DNA of 64,000 nt, taken from contig NC_045144.1 in the NCBI RefSeq assembly GCF_008831285.2, positions 3,152,268-3,216,267 of the forward strand, in the 5' to 3' direction. Shown one piece after another: positions 36,805 to 48,725 of this stretch (its first letter is position 1; every line of letters begins with the position of its first letter). The DNA comes from Nymphaea colorata. Taxonomy: Eukaryota > Streptophyta > Magnoliopsida > Nymphaeales > Nymphaeaceae. Made by a program: the position numbers and the translations under genes. The notes beneath the pieces were generated by a model that saw only the letters and a program-made list of their open reading frames with translations, made no database searches and was not told the origin of the DNA.

Positions 36805-37080
36805 TCAGTTTGGCAATGAACCGACTGAGGAACAGTTTGGCAATGAACCAACTGGATAACAGTCTAGCAATGAACCGGCTGGAAAACAATTTAATAATGA
36901 ATCAACTGTGCACGATTCTTATGATGATCAGTCTGGTAATGAACCGACTGGGTAGTGAGCTCCATGATTATATGTGAATAATTGTTGCATGTACAAAAAC
37001 TAACTATTTATTTGGTGATCAAGTTTGATTGATTGAATATGCTAATAAGCGGTCAGGTAATGAACCGACTAAGATCAGTT
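36805..37080 (+). repeat. 27-bp repeat with a peptide-like period (QFGNEPTxx)
   Basis: CAGTTTGGCAATGAACCGACT and variants occur at 36807, 36834, 36861, 36888, 36929 and, diverged, near 37052. The first units are exactly 27 bp apart. In one frame the units read QFGNEPTEE, QFGNEPTG-stop, QSSNEPAGK, so they look like a decayed protein repeat. The function is unknown. Confidence 0.7.
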
Positions 37081-38103
37081 TGGTGTTAAACGTCCAACTG
37101 AAGCTTATTAGTGATCTTATTGTTCATCTTGTGGTATACATATGTAGATATATGTGAATTGTATATTATATGCATGGGTTGTCAAAATTATGTATTGACC
37201 TTGATGAGTTAAATGAAACTCATTGTATGAGAGAGTACATTGATGAAAATTATACAAGATGAAAAGTGCTTGTATGATAGACTATGGGTTGATTGCTCAT
37301 TCCCTTAAATAGTCATAATAAAGATTAGGTGTCGCTAATCAAGTTGATGACTATGTAAATATTTGATAAGTGGGAGCACACTTGAATATGCCATTTACTA
37401 TGTTGAAAAGCTAATATTGCTTTGCCATATGATATAATGCATTGCATGAATGCTATAGAACTCCTGTTGTTAAAGGAGTTAAGTAATTATGGAATACAGT
37501 AAAGGAAAATATTTCATGTGTTTTAATGCTTGTGTGCCGGACTTGGTACAAGATTCTAATTTGGCTTGTAAGTATACATTAAGAAAGTCCAGGCTGACCC
37601 TTGTTTTATGGCAGTTAAATGTTTGAGATACATGAATGAAACAAATGATATATTCAAGTGATTGTTATCATTTTTTAACAAAAGGAATTCTAAATGATTT
37701 GTCAAGCATGTAGCCCGTATGAGGCTAAGAAATTCCTGGTTTATCTCTTTGTGAGGTGGTTGAAAAATATTCAGGTTGATTTCATTGTTGAATAAGAAGA
37801 GAATATGCATGCACGTTCCAAATGCTTATATGATTGCTAGTATTATAATCAAGAGAATTCTTGATGTTTTATATAAAACTTGTGGTCCACATGGGACTAA
37901 GTTTTAATATGTTATAATGTGAAATATATTGAATACTTGAAAGGTTGCGATGGAAAACCGTTGAAAGGAAAACCTCGCTACAATCCTTGAATGAAAATTC
38001 AAGTTACGATGGCCAAGCCAATTATGGAAAACCTCGTAACTAAAAATTAAGAAAACTCACATATAGTGGAAGCAAACTGGCAGTCTCATGGCCAAGTGGG
38101 AGA

Positions 38104-38438
38104 TGTTGGGTAGTGGTAGTGGCCATGAGCCCTACGCATTCATATCGTAACTGCAAGGGGGGCCCACTTACAGTTACGAGCTTTAATGCTCACCTAAAAT
38201 CTCTCACTCACTTAACCGCTGCTAGGGTTGGGGAAAACCTAAGGGGCTAGACTATATATTCCTAGCATATCCAGAGTTTGATGGATGTCTCTCTAACACA
38301 TCAACCTGTGAGAGGCCCCTCGGAAGTAAACCCCAAAAATATCTCTCTCTCTAGTTTTCTTTCTTTCTTCCTCTCTTGCTCGCAGAGTTGCAGGCCAAAC
38401 TTGGTTGGAGATCCTGGGCGGAACCTAAAGTTCCTACA
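38104..38438 (+). repeat. 3' LTR of the LARD-like element
   Basis: 335 bp. It is preceded by the purine tract AAGTGGGAGA and followed by the CTTAT target duplication. Confidence 0.93.
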
Positions 38439-39273
38439 CTTATTACATATGACATATGCATAAAACAGCAAAACAATATGAAACAAATCTGCCGATATAT
38501 GCTTGAGATAATGAAAATGACAAAAATGTAAGAGGTTATCATGCATGTCCGACAGTTATTGGGACCTTCCACCTTCTTCTACGGGCCCAACACGCAGCAA
38601 AAAAACAAAAATTTGGAATTATGCTTCTAGGAAATCAAACAGAAAATGAACTAGGAAGAATGAAAATCATTCCTCTTACGCACTATATAGGCAAACGATT
38701 ATGGAATTCTTGGTTCCAGAATTATTTTTCTAAGCCATCAAATTAGCCTTTAGTTATTCTCATTTCTAATCATTTTGATTTCGTTTGCACCTTCCGTTTG
38801 TTTTGTATGAATGCCAGGGTGGCCACATTTGGAATTTTCAAATATTTTCTTTTACTTGCAGTAGAGGTAATACCAAGAAGGTTATAGGCCCCTGGAATTT
38901 GGACCCCATGAAATTTTAGCAACAAGGTAATACCAAGAAGACACATTGTTTGTTATTCCTGTTCACCTGCAAATTGATTTGAGCCCTTTCACCTGCGTGA
39001 AAGGACGTAACAAACAGCCTGAAACTAAAAAAATTTACTAGCTCATAAAATAAATTGTAAAAATTGTATTAAAAAGTTAGAAACTAATTCATTTTGTTCC
39101 GTTATGCGTCCTTTATGCAATTGCAGAACATTAACCGCGTTTTAGGTTTTTCTAAAACATTTCAAATTACGCCATCCCCTTGGTCTTGTTTTTTCTTGAG
39201 CATGCACAAGGACTCCAATGTAAAGGAGGCAGGGGTTTTTTATTTGAGCTTATGAGTATTAAATCAGTGTTGA
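38439..39273. repeat. 880-bp repeat, copy B, right piece
   Basis: Continues copy A homology (12740-13542) to TTAAATCAGTGTTGA. A ~25-bp local duplication, GGTAATACCAAGAAG, at ~38867 is absent from copy A. Confidence 0.9.
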
Positions 39274-41971
39274 TCAATGTTGTTAAATGCGTTAGTCTAG
39301 TGCACTAGACGTGCATGATGCTCATGCATCAGACGTTTTTTTAACTTTTTTTTTTCTTAAAAGTAACGTTTTCTGAATTTAAAAGTTAAAACGGCTTGTA
39401 AGTTAAGATTTTAAAATAACGAGGGGAAAACGACAAAAAGGTTTCCATGAAAAAGGATTTAAAAATAATGCGCTGGACGTGTGCATGATTCTCATGGCTT
39501 CGTGATGAGTCCGCCCCTCCTTCCGGCGTCGGCTTCTTCCTCCAGTCACAGGCAACCGCTTTCACCGGCAGCGGTAGTTCGAAACGGTGAACCTGAGACG
39601 TTAAGCAGCCTGCTCCCTTTTCCCAAGCATCTCCTCTTCTCTTGTTCTCCTATTTTCTACAGAATATAGTTGCGGTTATTGAATGACCCGCTGGAGTTCA
39701 TGTTTCGGGCGCTGTTTCACCCCGCTGGACTTCCCTCCGCAGCACCTCCTCCCTCCTGCCTTCTCACCGTGTTACCAGAGTAAAACGAGCTCGCCTCTCC
39801 GCTGGGCCGCTGCACCGTCGCCTCTCCGCTGCGCCGTCGCCTCTCCGTTCCGCCGTCGCCTCTCTGCTCCTCTGCCGGTATGCTTTCTCCCTTTCTCTCT
39901 CTGATGCCTTCGCTTTCTCCCTTTCTCTCTCTGATGCCTTCACTTTCTCTCTTGCCCTAAGTTCTTCTGTGGCTTCTCACCGGCAAGGTAGAGAGACGCA
40001 GAGACAGGCAGCATCCTCCACTGCCATAGTTGCCGCTCCTTCACCTCTATCACTACCCCGTAAGTTGCTCAATATCTCTCTCGCTTCTCCTCCTTCTAGA
40101 GTTGGGCGGTTTCATTTGCTGCCTTGTCTCTGCGTCCCTCTTTGCCGGCTTGATGTTTTTTCTGCATAAACATGAAATCTTGATGAGAAAAAGTTGCTTT
40201 GCTGCCCTCTGTTACTGCCCCATGATGTTTTTCTCTGATTGCTTCATTTTGTATTGATGGAACCGTGAAGAATTCCACCGCCAGTTGCTCCTTACTCCTC
40301 CTCTCTCGCTCTCTGTTCTGCTTAAATCCGAGATACTTTGTGGATTTTGAGTTCCCGTTCTCCAGGTTTGTGACAGAAAAAATATAATATGATATACTAC
40401 TGAACAAGATTCGTTGCTCCAGAAACAAGAAAGAGCAATGTTGATGCCTTCCTTTGTGATATAATGGAAGGGGGTAAGTTTCTTATTCTCGGTGGTCTTG
40501 GGATCGGGTTGGCTCCTTTAGGGGGTCTTCTCTCTTGAAGAACCTCTGCATATTTTTGCCTCCCATTGCACCCACGAGACGCATAAAGACAGAGGGTGAT
40601 AGTGTGTATGTGTCTTTCTTTCTGAGAAAAACACCAACGTCATACATTTTTGTCCATGCTGTAGAAATACTGGATTTCCTTTTCAAATGTTTTTCTGGCC
40701 TTGTTATGGGCTGATCTATTGATTGTTCAAATAATCGCTTTTTGGTGTTTTCTGGTGATTGCCCATGTGCGATTTTCAGTTGTTCTTTGGGAGGTTTGAG
40801 ACAGCCGTGTCTTTTGTTGGGTTCTGCAAGTGAGACTTGAAATTCTGTACCTCTCTTTCTGAGTCCTCTGTCACTTTTTGGAATACCAACATGTTTTCCT
40901 TTTTTTTTTCAGGCTGTTTTTTCTTGGTATCCATGTTTGCCTCTTTCTGTTCAATGGAAGGCTGATAATGGAATCGGGTTTTGTGGGTTTTAGGTGTTTT
41001 CAGGCTATTTTTTCTTGGTATCCATGTTTGCCTCTTTCATGCTTTCCTTTTCTTGGATAGACAAAGAAAAAACCTCACCAACTATATATTGACAGCAAAA
41101 TCAGGATTTTTATAGGAAAAACCTCCCAAACAAGGAGCAGATGCAGCTTTGGCCTAGCAGCAAGGAGATGCCTTTCAAGGATTCCAAACTCAATGTCTGG
41201 TCATTTTGAGGCCAATCACAAGTCTCTCCTACTATTAGAGCAGAGCCCTTCTGGCAGAAACTAGTGATGCTTATGATAATAAAAATGAGGTTTAGCATTC
41301 TCACGTAATATTTGTTTTATGTAATCATGAAGTTACACATGCATGTTGATAAATCATAATGTATTTGGCTTAGTAAAAGACTTTACAGAATAGATCAAAT
41401 GTTGGAAAATATGTGAGCATACTCAGCAAGGTTAAATACTGATTACAACCAAAGGATCATTTAATTCTCCAAATAATAAGACATAATTCATCCGGACTTG
41501 CAAATATAATATATAACATGGTATTCACAAAATAAACCTTAGATATAGATTCCTCCAACTCCAAATTTGGACTGGGCACCCTATCATAAGCAGCACTGAA
41601 ATCCACAAATTTGGATTAGGTTTTAGGTGTTGTGCTACAGCCTTAGACAATAGGCAATGATAGTTCGGTTGTCTGCTTTCGTGCCTTCATTTCCTGAATG
41701 CCTAGAAAGAGCAACCTTTTGATGCCTTCCTCTGTCATCTTCCATGCTGGTTGTGATGGAAAATATAAAACTTCTTACGCCGCCCTTTGTGATGCATTAA
41801 ATAATCCTTTCTTGTGGAAAATGAGCAAGCTTCTTACTGGGCATGTTTGTTTCTTAAATGTTCCTTATCTATCATGAGTGCCTGACGTAATATTGTTCTT
41901 TCCTGAGATGTAACACCCCAAGTTGGCAAGGGAGTTGACAACTGAACTGTTGATATAATGCACAGATATAT
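39274..41971. other. Pyrimidine-rich region without a recognised gene
   Basis: 39500-40170 is CT-rich with short tandem units (about three 19-bp units of GCCGTCGCCTCTCCGTTCC type at ~39818-39875, and two of GATGCCTTCGCTTTCTCCC type near 39904). This composition is typical of 5' leaders, but no coding domain follows. At 40907-40950 and 40997-41040 the segment AGGCTGTTTTTTCTTGGTAT is directly repeated. Short frames elsewhere have no recognised domain. Confidence 0.35.
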
Positions 41972-42085
41972 ACCCTCAACATTTTATTCTTGTTGTTTTC
42001 TGGATGGTAGAGAAGACACCCTCAACATTTTGTTCTTATTGTTTTCTGGATGGTAGGGAATACACCCTAAACATTTTGTTGTTTT
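41972..42085. repeat. 46-bp tandem repeat, ~2.5 units
   Basis: ACCCTCAACATTTT starts units at 41972, 42018 and 42064, each followed by TTGTTTTCTGGATGGTAG in the first two. Confidence 0.85.
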
Positions 42086-42150
42086 GGAAGATCATCTTCC
42101 AATTTCTTCTCAAGTCAGATTTGGAGAGGAAAAGACACAAAAAAAACAAC

Positions 42151-42377
42151 ATTTACCATGTTAAATTCTTCCTGTGCATCAAACAGGGTTAAATTTACCA
42201 TGTTAAATTCTTCCAATGCATCAAACATGGTTAAATTTACCACGGTAAATTCTTCCCGCCCATCAAACATGGCCTCAGATTGGAAGAGGGAGAAATTTTA
42301 TCCTGTAAATTTTTCCAGAAAAATTTACCATGGTAAATTTACCGCGTTAAATTTCACCCGCCCATCAAACGGGCCCC
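42151..42377. repeat. 42-bp tandem repeat with MITE-like right end
   Basis: TTTACCATGTTAAATTCTTC followed by GCATCAAACA recurs at ~42152, 42194 and 42235. The segment ends with CATCAAACGGGCCCCTAAG, whose inverse (GGGGCCCGTTTGATG) resembles plant MITE termini. No matching left end is visible. Confidence 0.6.
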
Positions 42378-42645
42378 TAAGGTCTCTCTCCCTAGGTCAA
42401 GCTGCTGGGTAGCCGGACCCTTTGGCTGCTCCATTGTCCAGCATCTCTATCTCTCTCCAGTGTATCCCCTTTCTCTCCTTCTCTCTTACTCTCTCTATGA
42501 TTGGAAATTTGGGATTTGCATGGTCTTTCATTTGTTTTGTTTTATTACTCGTTTCCTATGTGAATCTACTAATATGTTTTGCTTTTGTGAATATGTGGAT
42601 GTGGTTTATGTGATCCTATGAATATTCTGTTAATTTTTATTCTCA

Positions 42646-42918
42646 TTATTGTTGTTGAGACCAAGATTAAGAAGGGAAATTGTGGGAATCAAAATCTGAT
42701 TGTGGAGATCAGTTCACCAATTTGTGAAATGTCGTGCTAAATGCCATGTATGTGTACTTTCCTAAATCAGGGAATCAAGACTTATTGTTGTTGAGACCAA
42801 GATTAAGAAGGGAAAGTGTGGGAATCAAAATCTGACTCTGGAGATCAGTTCACCAATTTGTGAAATGTCGTGCTAAATGCCATGTATGTGTACTTTCCTA
42901 AATCAGGGAATCAAGACT
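42646..42918. repeat. Recent 136-bp tandem duplication
   Basis: Two adjacent units (42646-42781 and 42782-42918) begin TTATTGTTGTTGAGACC and end GGGAATCAAGAC, with only about four differences. They lie upstream of the putative helicase leader exon. Confidence 0.9.
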
Positions 42919-43280
42919 TAGTAGTAAGTTCTTTTTTCTCATCTTTTGAAATTGGAACCTTAATTTTGTTAATGGTTTGAATTTGATAGATCATAGGTAG
43001 AAAATACCTGCTGCTTAGGCCTCCATGCAAAATTTTATAGCTCTGCCCTTGTTTGTATCTGTCAGGTCCCTTTAACTCTTTTTTCCTTTCTTTTAGATTA
43101 GACTCGTTAGTTAATAGTCTAGGTTAGCAAAAGGTTTAAAATTTTCATTCAGAAAAATTATGTAAGATATTTGATATTTTCATATTTCCTTACCATGACT
43201 TATATTTCTTGCCTCTGCTGGAACTTTTTTTTATTTTGGTTTTATATGAATGATCACATTACTTTTGTCTCTTTCTGCAG

Positions 43281-43298
43281 GACCAACTCATTTAGGTT
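43281..43298 (+). other. Putative 5'-leader exon of the helicase gene, cut by Copia
   Basis: TTTCTGCAG at 43272-43280 is a good splice acceptor. The following GACCAACTCATTTAGGTT is continuous, after removing the Copia element and one target copy, with CAAGTGAATTTCTTCTC and the helicase start 62 bp further on. The assignment is inferred from position and the acceptor. Confidence 0.45.
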
Positions 43299-43538
43299 TG
43301 TTGATGGGTTTTGTTGTCCGGGTCCGGATCCTTACCCGATCCAGTTTGTCCTAATTAGGACTACTTATATCTCTGTAAACCCTAATCTTTGTGTTAATGA
43401 AGTTTCTAAGAGAGAGTGTGTCTGGCTGCTAGTGGGCGTCAGACCTCCTCACCCGTGGTTTTTCTTCCCTCGTGTTGAGGGTTTTCCACGTTACCTTGGT
43501 GTGCTTTCTTCTACTCTCGTGCATGCTTTATTTCTACA
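43299..43538 (+). repeat. 5' LTR of the Copia element
   Basis: 240 bp, TGTTGATGGG to TTTCTACA. It contains GGGTCCGGATCC and a pyrimidine-rich end. Confidence 0.95.
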
Positions 43539-43550
43539 TGGTATCAGAGC
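43539..43550 (+). other. Copia primer-binding site
   Basis: TGGTATCAGAGC, complementary to the plant initiator-Met tRNA 3' end, directly abuts the LTR. Confidence 0.95.
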
Positions 43551-44051
43551 CGTGAAGTTTCGGCATTATTGGTTGGTCATTCGTTTTGGTTCGTGTTGGA
43601 GGAGGACTCGCCCGGCACTGTTCATCGCATGCACCAAGAGCCTCTCCCGTCACTGTTCTTCATCGCCCAACACTGTTCACCGCACGCACCAGGAGCCTCT
43701 CTCGTGCGTTGCACCCGACGCCTGTGCTGTGCTGTTGCACCTCGCCCGACGCCTGCGTCCAGCGACAACCCACCCAGCGTCGCTCTGCCTCTGCCTCCTC
43801 CGTCAGGTTCCGTCCGACCTGGTTCCTTCCTTTTTTTCGGCGTTCCTCCCCTTGTTTTCTGGCGCCCGACGCACGAAGCCCCTGTTCCTGCCACTCTATT
43901 TTTCGGCAACCTGCTCCCTCAGTTTCGTCCAGTGATCTGCTTCCACTGGATTCTCCCTGTCCGCTGCATCCTGCCGCTCCTGTTGCTCACACCGCTTCTG
44001 CCGTTGATCCACAACACTCTACCCTGTGGCAGCCGCTTCTGATTTGTGATC

Positions 44052-47000
44052 ATGGCTGACTCGTCTTCCTCTTCAATCAATACCAACCTACCTGATGTTG
44101 TGTCTGCGCGGACTGATCATGTACCGGTTCAAGTTACCACCATCCAACTTACCAAGGAGAATTATTCACGATGGTCTGCAACAATTACTATGGGGATTGC
44201 AGGGCGAGGACGCATTGCCTATGTGAATGGGAGAAAGGTTGAACCTGCTGCAGATAGTATGGCTTGGGATACATGGTTTCTTGAAGACAACCAGGTAAAA
44301 ACCTGGATTGTTAATTCAGTGTCCCCTGATATCCAACCCCTCATTCTTCACAAGAAGACTGCAAGGGGTATGTGGATTATTTTGGAGCAGATGTATGGTC
44401 AAAAGAAACGGAAAGTTCTGGTGTATCAACTTATGAATGATGTATATTCCCTGCGACAAGGTGCTCTCTCGGTTGCAGACTTTTATGCAGCACTGAAATC
44501 GAAGTGGGAGGACTTTGACTAACATTCTGATATTACATGGATGTGTCCTCATGACCAGATGCTGTATATGACCGATAAATGGGAGAACAGGGTATTCCTT
44601 TTCTTATCCGGACTGAATGATGAATTTGAAAATATAAGGAGTCAGATTCTTAATTCTGACGAATCATTTAGTATTGAAGATGTATATTCCCGAGTTGAAG
44701 CTGAAGAACAGAGGAGGATGCTCTCTAGTGGATGAAAAGGGGAAGAACAGTCTGCCTATGTTAGCCGTGCCCTTGTGGGAACTCCTCGTTCTTCCCGAAA
44801 ATGTACACATTGCAAAAAACTTGGTCATACTAGGGATTTTTGTTGGGGCCTGTATCCAGAGAAGAAGGATAGTAGGGGGAGGTCTTCTAGTGGGAAGAAG
44901 CCTGTATCGTCTGCAACAAGTCTGAGTGATGGGAAAGGTTCTATTTCTGCAGAACAGATTCGTGAGCTAAGAGCATATTTGAGCAAGTTTGATGTTGGTC
45001 AGGCAGATACACCAGATGAGGTGACGATCAATCAGGCATTGGCTGTTTCAGGGGGAGAAGGTACTTCTTTTATGGGTGAATGGATTGTTGACAGCGGTGC
45101 CACTCATCACATGACTGGCAACCCTAAGCTTTTCCATGACTACAAGCTATCCTCGGGAAAGGAACGTGTGTCCCTTGCCGATGGTTCCTTTACTTCTGTG
45201 GCAGGGAAAGGGAGCCTTTCCTTGTTAAATAATTTTTTAGTTCATGATGCCTTGCATGTTCCCCATCTTCCCTTAAATTTGTTACCTGTTAGTAAGATTA
45301 CCAAGGAACTGAAGTGTGAGCTTATATTTTCTAAAAAACGTTGTGTTTTGCAGGACTTGGTGACAGGGAAGAGGATTGGGATTGGTTTGGTGTCTGATGG
45401 ATTGTATCGGCTTCCTATACGCGTTGTCACAGCTCTTATGTCAGCAGTCAGCAGGACAGAGAAGAAGGAGGAAGAGTGTCGTCAGTTATTTTTGTTTTGG
45501 CATGAACGCCTTGGTCATCTCCCTTTTGGGATTTTGAAACATTTGTTCCCTGAACTATGTTCTAGTTTAAACATTTCCATGTTATCATGTGATGTGTGTC
45601 AGTTTGCGAAGCATGTTAGAGCTTCTTATCCAATTTCAAATAGTCGTTCTAATAAAGCTTTCTCCTTGGTTCATTCTGATGTGTGGGGGCCTTCGGGCAT
45701 TCATTCTCGTGGTGGTTTTCAATACTTTATAACTTTTATAGATGATTATTCAAGGTGTACCTTTGTGTATTTGTTGAAAGATCGTAGTGAGGTACCTCAC
45801 ATTATTGAAACTTTCATCCTCCTAGTGGAAAACCAGTATGAAAATTCTGTCAAGACTTTTCGGTCTGATAATGCTCGTGAATATATGTGTCTCACTGTTG
45901 AAGAATTCTTTCGAAAGAGGGGGATTGTTCATGAGACATCCTGTAGTTATACCCCCCTCAAAATGGGGTTGTTGAGAGGAAAAATCGTCAGTTGCTCAAT
46001 GTCACCCGAGCCATATTGTTCCAAAGAAATCTCCCAAAATACTATTGGGGTGATGCAATCCTTACTAGTGTCTACTTGATTAATCGCATGCCTACTCGTG
46101 TGCTAAAGGGTAGTACTCCCTACTCTATGCTTCCAGGGAGTAGTCAACCTTTTCACCTTCCTCCTCGAGTCTTTGGATGTGTGTGTTTCATACATAACCA
46201 CAGCCCTAATGTGAAAAAACTTGATCCCAAATCTATTAAGGGCATCTTTCTTGGGTATTCTTCCACTAAAAAAGGTTATAAATATCTAGATCCCACCACT
46301 GGTCGTCTTCACATTACCAAAGATGTCACATTCTTGAAACATGTCTCTTATTTTGGTGAGAATTCTCTTCAGGGGGAGAAGTTAATGTCTAAGGAAGAGT
46401 ATTCTCCCACAGGAAATTCAGTTTACAGACTTTATGGATTACAGGCGTGAAGAGAATCCTGTTGCCAAGGTGCTTGGCAAAGATGAAGAGGGGGTGCTTG
46501 GCAAAGATGAAGAGGGGACGACTACTGATGTACATGAAAAGGAGAAGGAGGGAGAGCATCCTATGATGACAGAACAAGAGGGTAATCGTATGTTTGGACA
46601 GGTGTATTCCAGGAGAAGAGCTTGTACTGACAAGGTGATTGATGATGAGGAGGTTACACCGAATCCCAATCCTACTTCTTCCTTGGATGATCCAAGTCGT
46701 GTTCAGAAGCAAGATGTTGGAAGAGAAATTCAGACTGGAAAAGAAAAGGAGGATCTTCCTATTGCCTTGAGAAAGGGTGTCAGGTCATGTACCGAGCACC
46801 CTATTGGTAACTTCATATCTTACTCTAGATTGAGCACTGACTATAAATGTTTTGTATCCTCCTTGGCTGTGGTTGTGATTCTCAGGAATGCAACAGAGGC
46901 TCAGGGTGACACTAAGTGGTCTCATGCAATGAAAGAAGAGATGGAAGCTTTAGACAGAAATCAGACATGGGAGGTGGTTGATATTCCTGAAGCAGCCCAC

Positions 47001-48425
47001 TTGGTTGGGTCGAAGTGGGTTTACACTGTTAAGTACAAACCAGATGGGAACATTGAGAGGTACAAAGCACGATTGGTGGCCAAGGGGTTCAGTCAGAAAT
47101 ATGGGATCGACTACTTAGAGACGTTTGCTCCAGTTGCAAAGATGAAGACTGTTAGAGTTATTATTTCATTGGCGGTGCTGAAGGGTTGGGAGATGTGCCA
47201 ACTTGATGTGAAAAATGTCTTTCTCAATGGAGATCTCGAAGAGGAGGTGTACATGTGCATGCCACTAGGTTTTGAGAAGCCTGGAAAATGCTGTAAATTG
47301 AAGAAAGCTTTGTATGGGCTGAAACAGTCTCCCCGAGCATGGTTTGAACGGCTCAGACTTGTTATGAAGAAACATGGCTACAAACAAGGAAATGGAGATC
47401 ATACCCTGTTTGTAAAGAGAAGAGAGAGTAAAGTTACTCTACTATTGGTTTATGTTGATGATATGATTGTTACAGGTGATGATAAGGAAGAGATAGCAAG
47501 ATTAAAGGGTTTACTATCTACTGAATTTGATCTAAAAGATCTTGGTAAGCTGAAGTATTTCCTGGGTATTGAAATTGCTAGATCAGGTACAACTCTTGTA
47601 TTTAGTCAAAGGAAGTATACCCTGGATCTACTAAAGGAGACAGGAAAACTGGGGTGCAGACCAGCCTCTACTCCTATAGATGCTGGGCATAAACTTGGTA
47701 GCAAAGATGGAGAACTGTTGTGTGAAGAAGCTAAAGGGAGATATCAACGTCTAGTTGGCAAACTGATTTATCTCACTCTGACTAGACCTGATATCATATT
47801 TGCTGTAAATGTGATGAGCAAGTTCATGCATGCACCTACAGATATGCACTTGAAGGATGTAGATAGAATTTTGTGCTACTTGAAGAAGAATCCCGAAAAG
47901 GGACTTCTATATGTGCAACAAAGATCTATTGAAGTTGAAGGGTATTCTGATGCAGACTGGGCAGGCTGTGTTGACACCAGAAGATCTACTTCAGGGTACT
48001 GCGTCTACTTGGGGGGAAATTTAGTTGTTTGGAGAAGCAAGAGACAAGATGTGTGTTTCCGCTCGAGTGCAGAAGCTGAATATAGGGCTGTGGCTACTAG
48101 GGTATCAGAATTGTTATGGCTGAAGATCTTACTGACAGATATTGGAATAGAGATTGAAGGGCCTATGAGGATGTATTGTGATAACAAATCTGCAATTAAC
48201 TTGGCTAACAACCCGGTTCTTCATGATCGAACAAAGCATGTGGAGATCGACCGTCACTTCATCAGAGAAAGAATTGATGCTAAGGAATTAACGCTACCAT
48301 ACATGAAGTCTGAAGACCAAACTGCTGATATCCTAACCAAGGCCTTAAGTGTAACTCCATTTGAGAGAAATGTATCCAAGTTGGGCATGTTTGATATGTA
48401 TGCCCAACTTGAGGGGGAGTGTTGA
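44052..48425 (+). pseudogene. Copia gag-pol polyprotein with four lesions
   Basis: The ATG at 44052 follows a ~500-bp C-rich leader. Gag: LTKENYSRWSATITMGI, AWDTWFLEDNQVKTWI, VLVYQLMNDVYSLRQG, then an in-frame TAA at 44520 and TGA at 44733. A CCHC knuckle CTHCKKLGHTRDFC lies at 44802-44843. Protease: WIVDSGATHHMTG near 45085. Integrase: FWHERLGH, CDVCQFAKH (zinc site), HSDVWGP, FIDDYSR and FRSDNAREY. A frameshift in the TPxQNG region (~45965) and a second near 46425 restore the original frame. RT: QLDVKNVFLNGDL, LVYVDDMIVTGDD (47451). RNase H: SDADWAG, SSAEAEYRA, DNKSAINLANNP, ending near QLEGEC. All catalytic motifs are present in pieces. Confidence 0.93.
48411..48419 (+). other. Copia polypurine tract
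   Basis: GAGGGGGAG lies immediately before the 3' LTR and primes plus-strand DNA synthesis. Confidence 0.9.
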
Positions 48426-48659
48426 CGGGTTTTGTTGTCTGGGTCCGGATCCTTACCCGATCCGGTTTCTCCTAATTAAGACTACTTATATCTCTGTAAA
48501 CCCTAATCTTTGTGTTAATGAAGTTTCTAAGAGAGAGAGTGTCTGGCTGCTAGTGGGCGTCAGACCTCCTCACCCGTGGTTTTTCTTCCCTCGTGTTGAG
48601 GGTTTTCCACGTTACCTTGGTGTGCTTTCTTCTACTCTCGTGCATGCTTTATTTCGACA
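48420..48659 (+). repeat. 3' LTR of the Copia element
   Basis: 240 bp, TGTTGACGGG to TTTCGACA, followed by the AGGTT target copy. Confidence 0.95.
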
Positions 48660-48725
48660 AGGTTCAAGTGAATTTCTTCTCAATTTGTAGCTGATCAAAT
48701 TTTATCACACATTTGAATGTAAGAA

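Larger units (their letters stand above)
32663..38438 (+). mobile_element. Young non-coding LTR retrotransposon (LARD-like), complete
   Basis: The 335-bp LTRs (32663-32997 and 38104-38438) begin TGTTGGGT and end CTACA. I count four differences between them. The target duplication CTTAT flanks both sides (32658-32662 and 38439-38443). A primer-binding site TGGTATCAGAGA follows at 32999-33010, and a purine tract AAGTGGGAGA precedes the 3' LTR. The 5.1-kb interior has no gag or pol domain I can recognise. It holds a GC-rich block, ~500-bp internal repeats and a 27-bp repeat. It must depend on proteins from another element. The related uninterrupted repeat at 12.7 kb shows the empty site. Confidence 0.92.
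43299..48659 (+). mobile_element. Full-length Copia (Ty1) retrotransposon, 5361 bp
   Basis: The 240-bp LTRs are 43299-43538 and 48420-48659. The target duplication AGGTT lies at 43294-43298 and 48660-48664. The primer-binding site TGGTATCAGAGC follows the 5' LTR, and a GAGGGGGAG polypurine tract precedes the 3' LTR. The domain order gag, protease, integrase, RT, RNase H is that of Copia. I count seven LTR differences (about 3%), so the insertion is fairly recent. The coding frame has two in-frame stops and two frameshifts, so it is not autonomous now. It sits in the apparent 5' leader of the helicase gene. Confidence 0.96.

Noticed and set aside
41110-41304. Minus-strand frame with slight likeness to LINE endonuclease ends (a DWPQ segment)
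   Set aside because: Similarity is limited to a few residues and no RT follows.
43171-44059. Open frames of 150-250 codons across the Copia LTR and leader
   Set aside because: They cross the LTR and primer-binding site and are Pro/Ser/Arg-rich by composition. The true gag starts at 44052.
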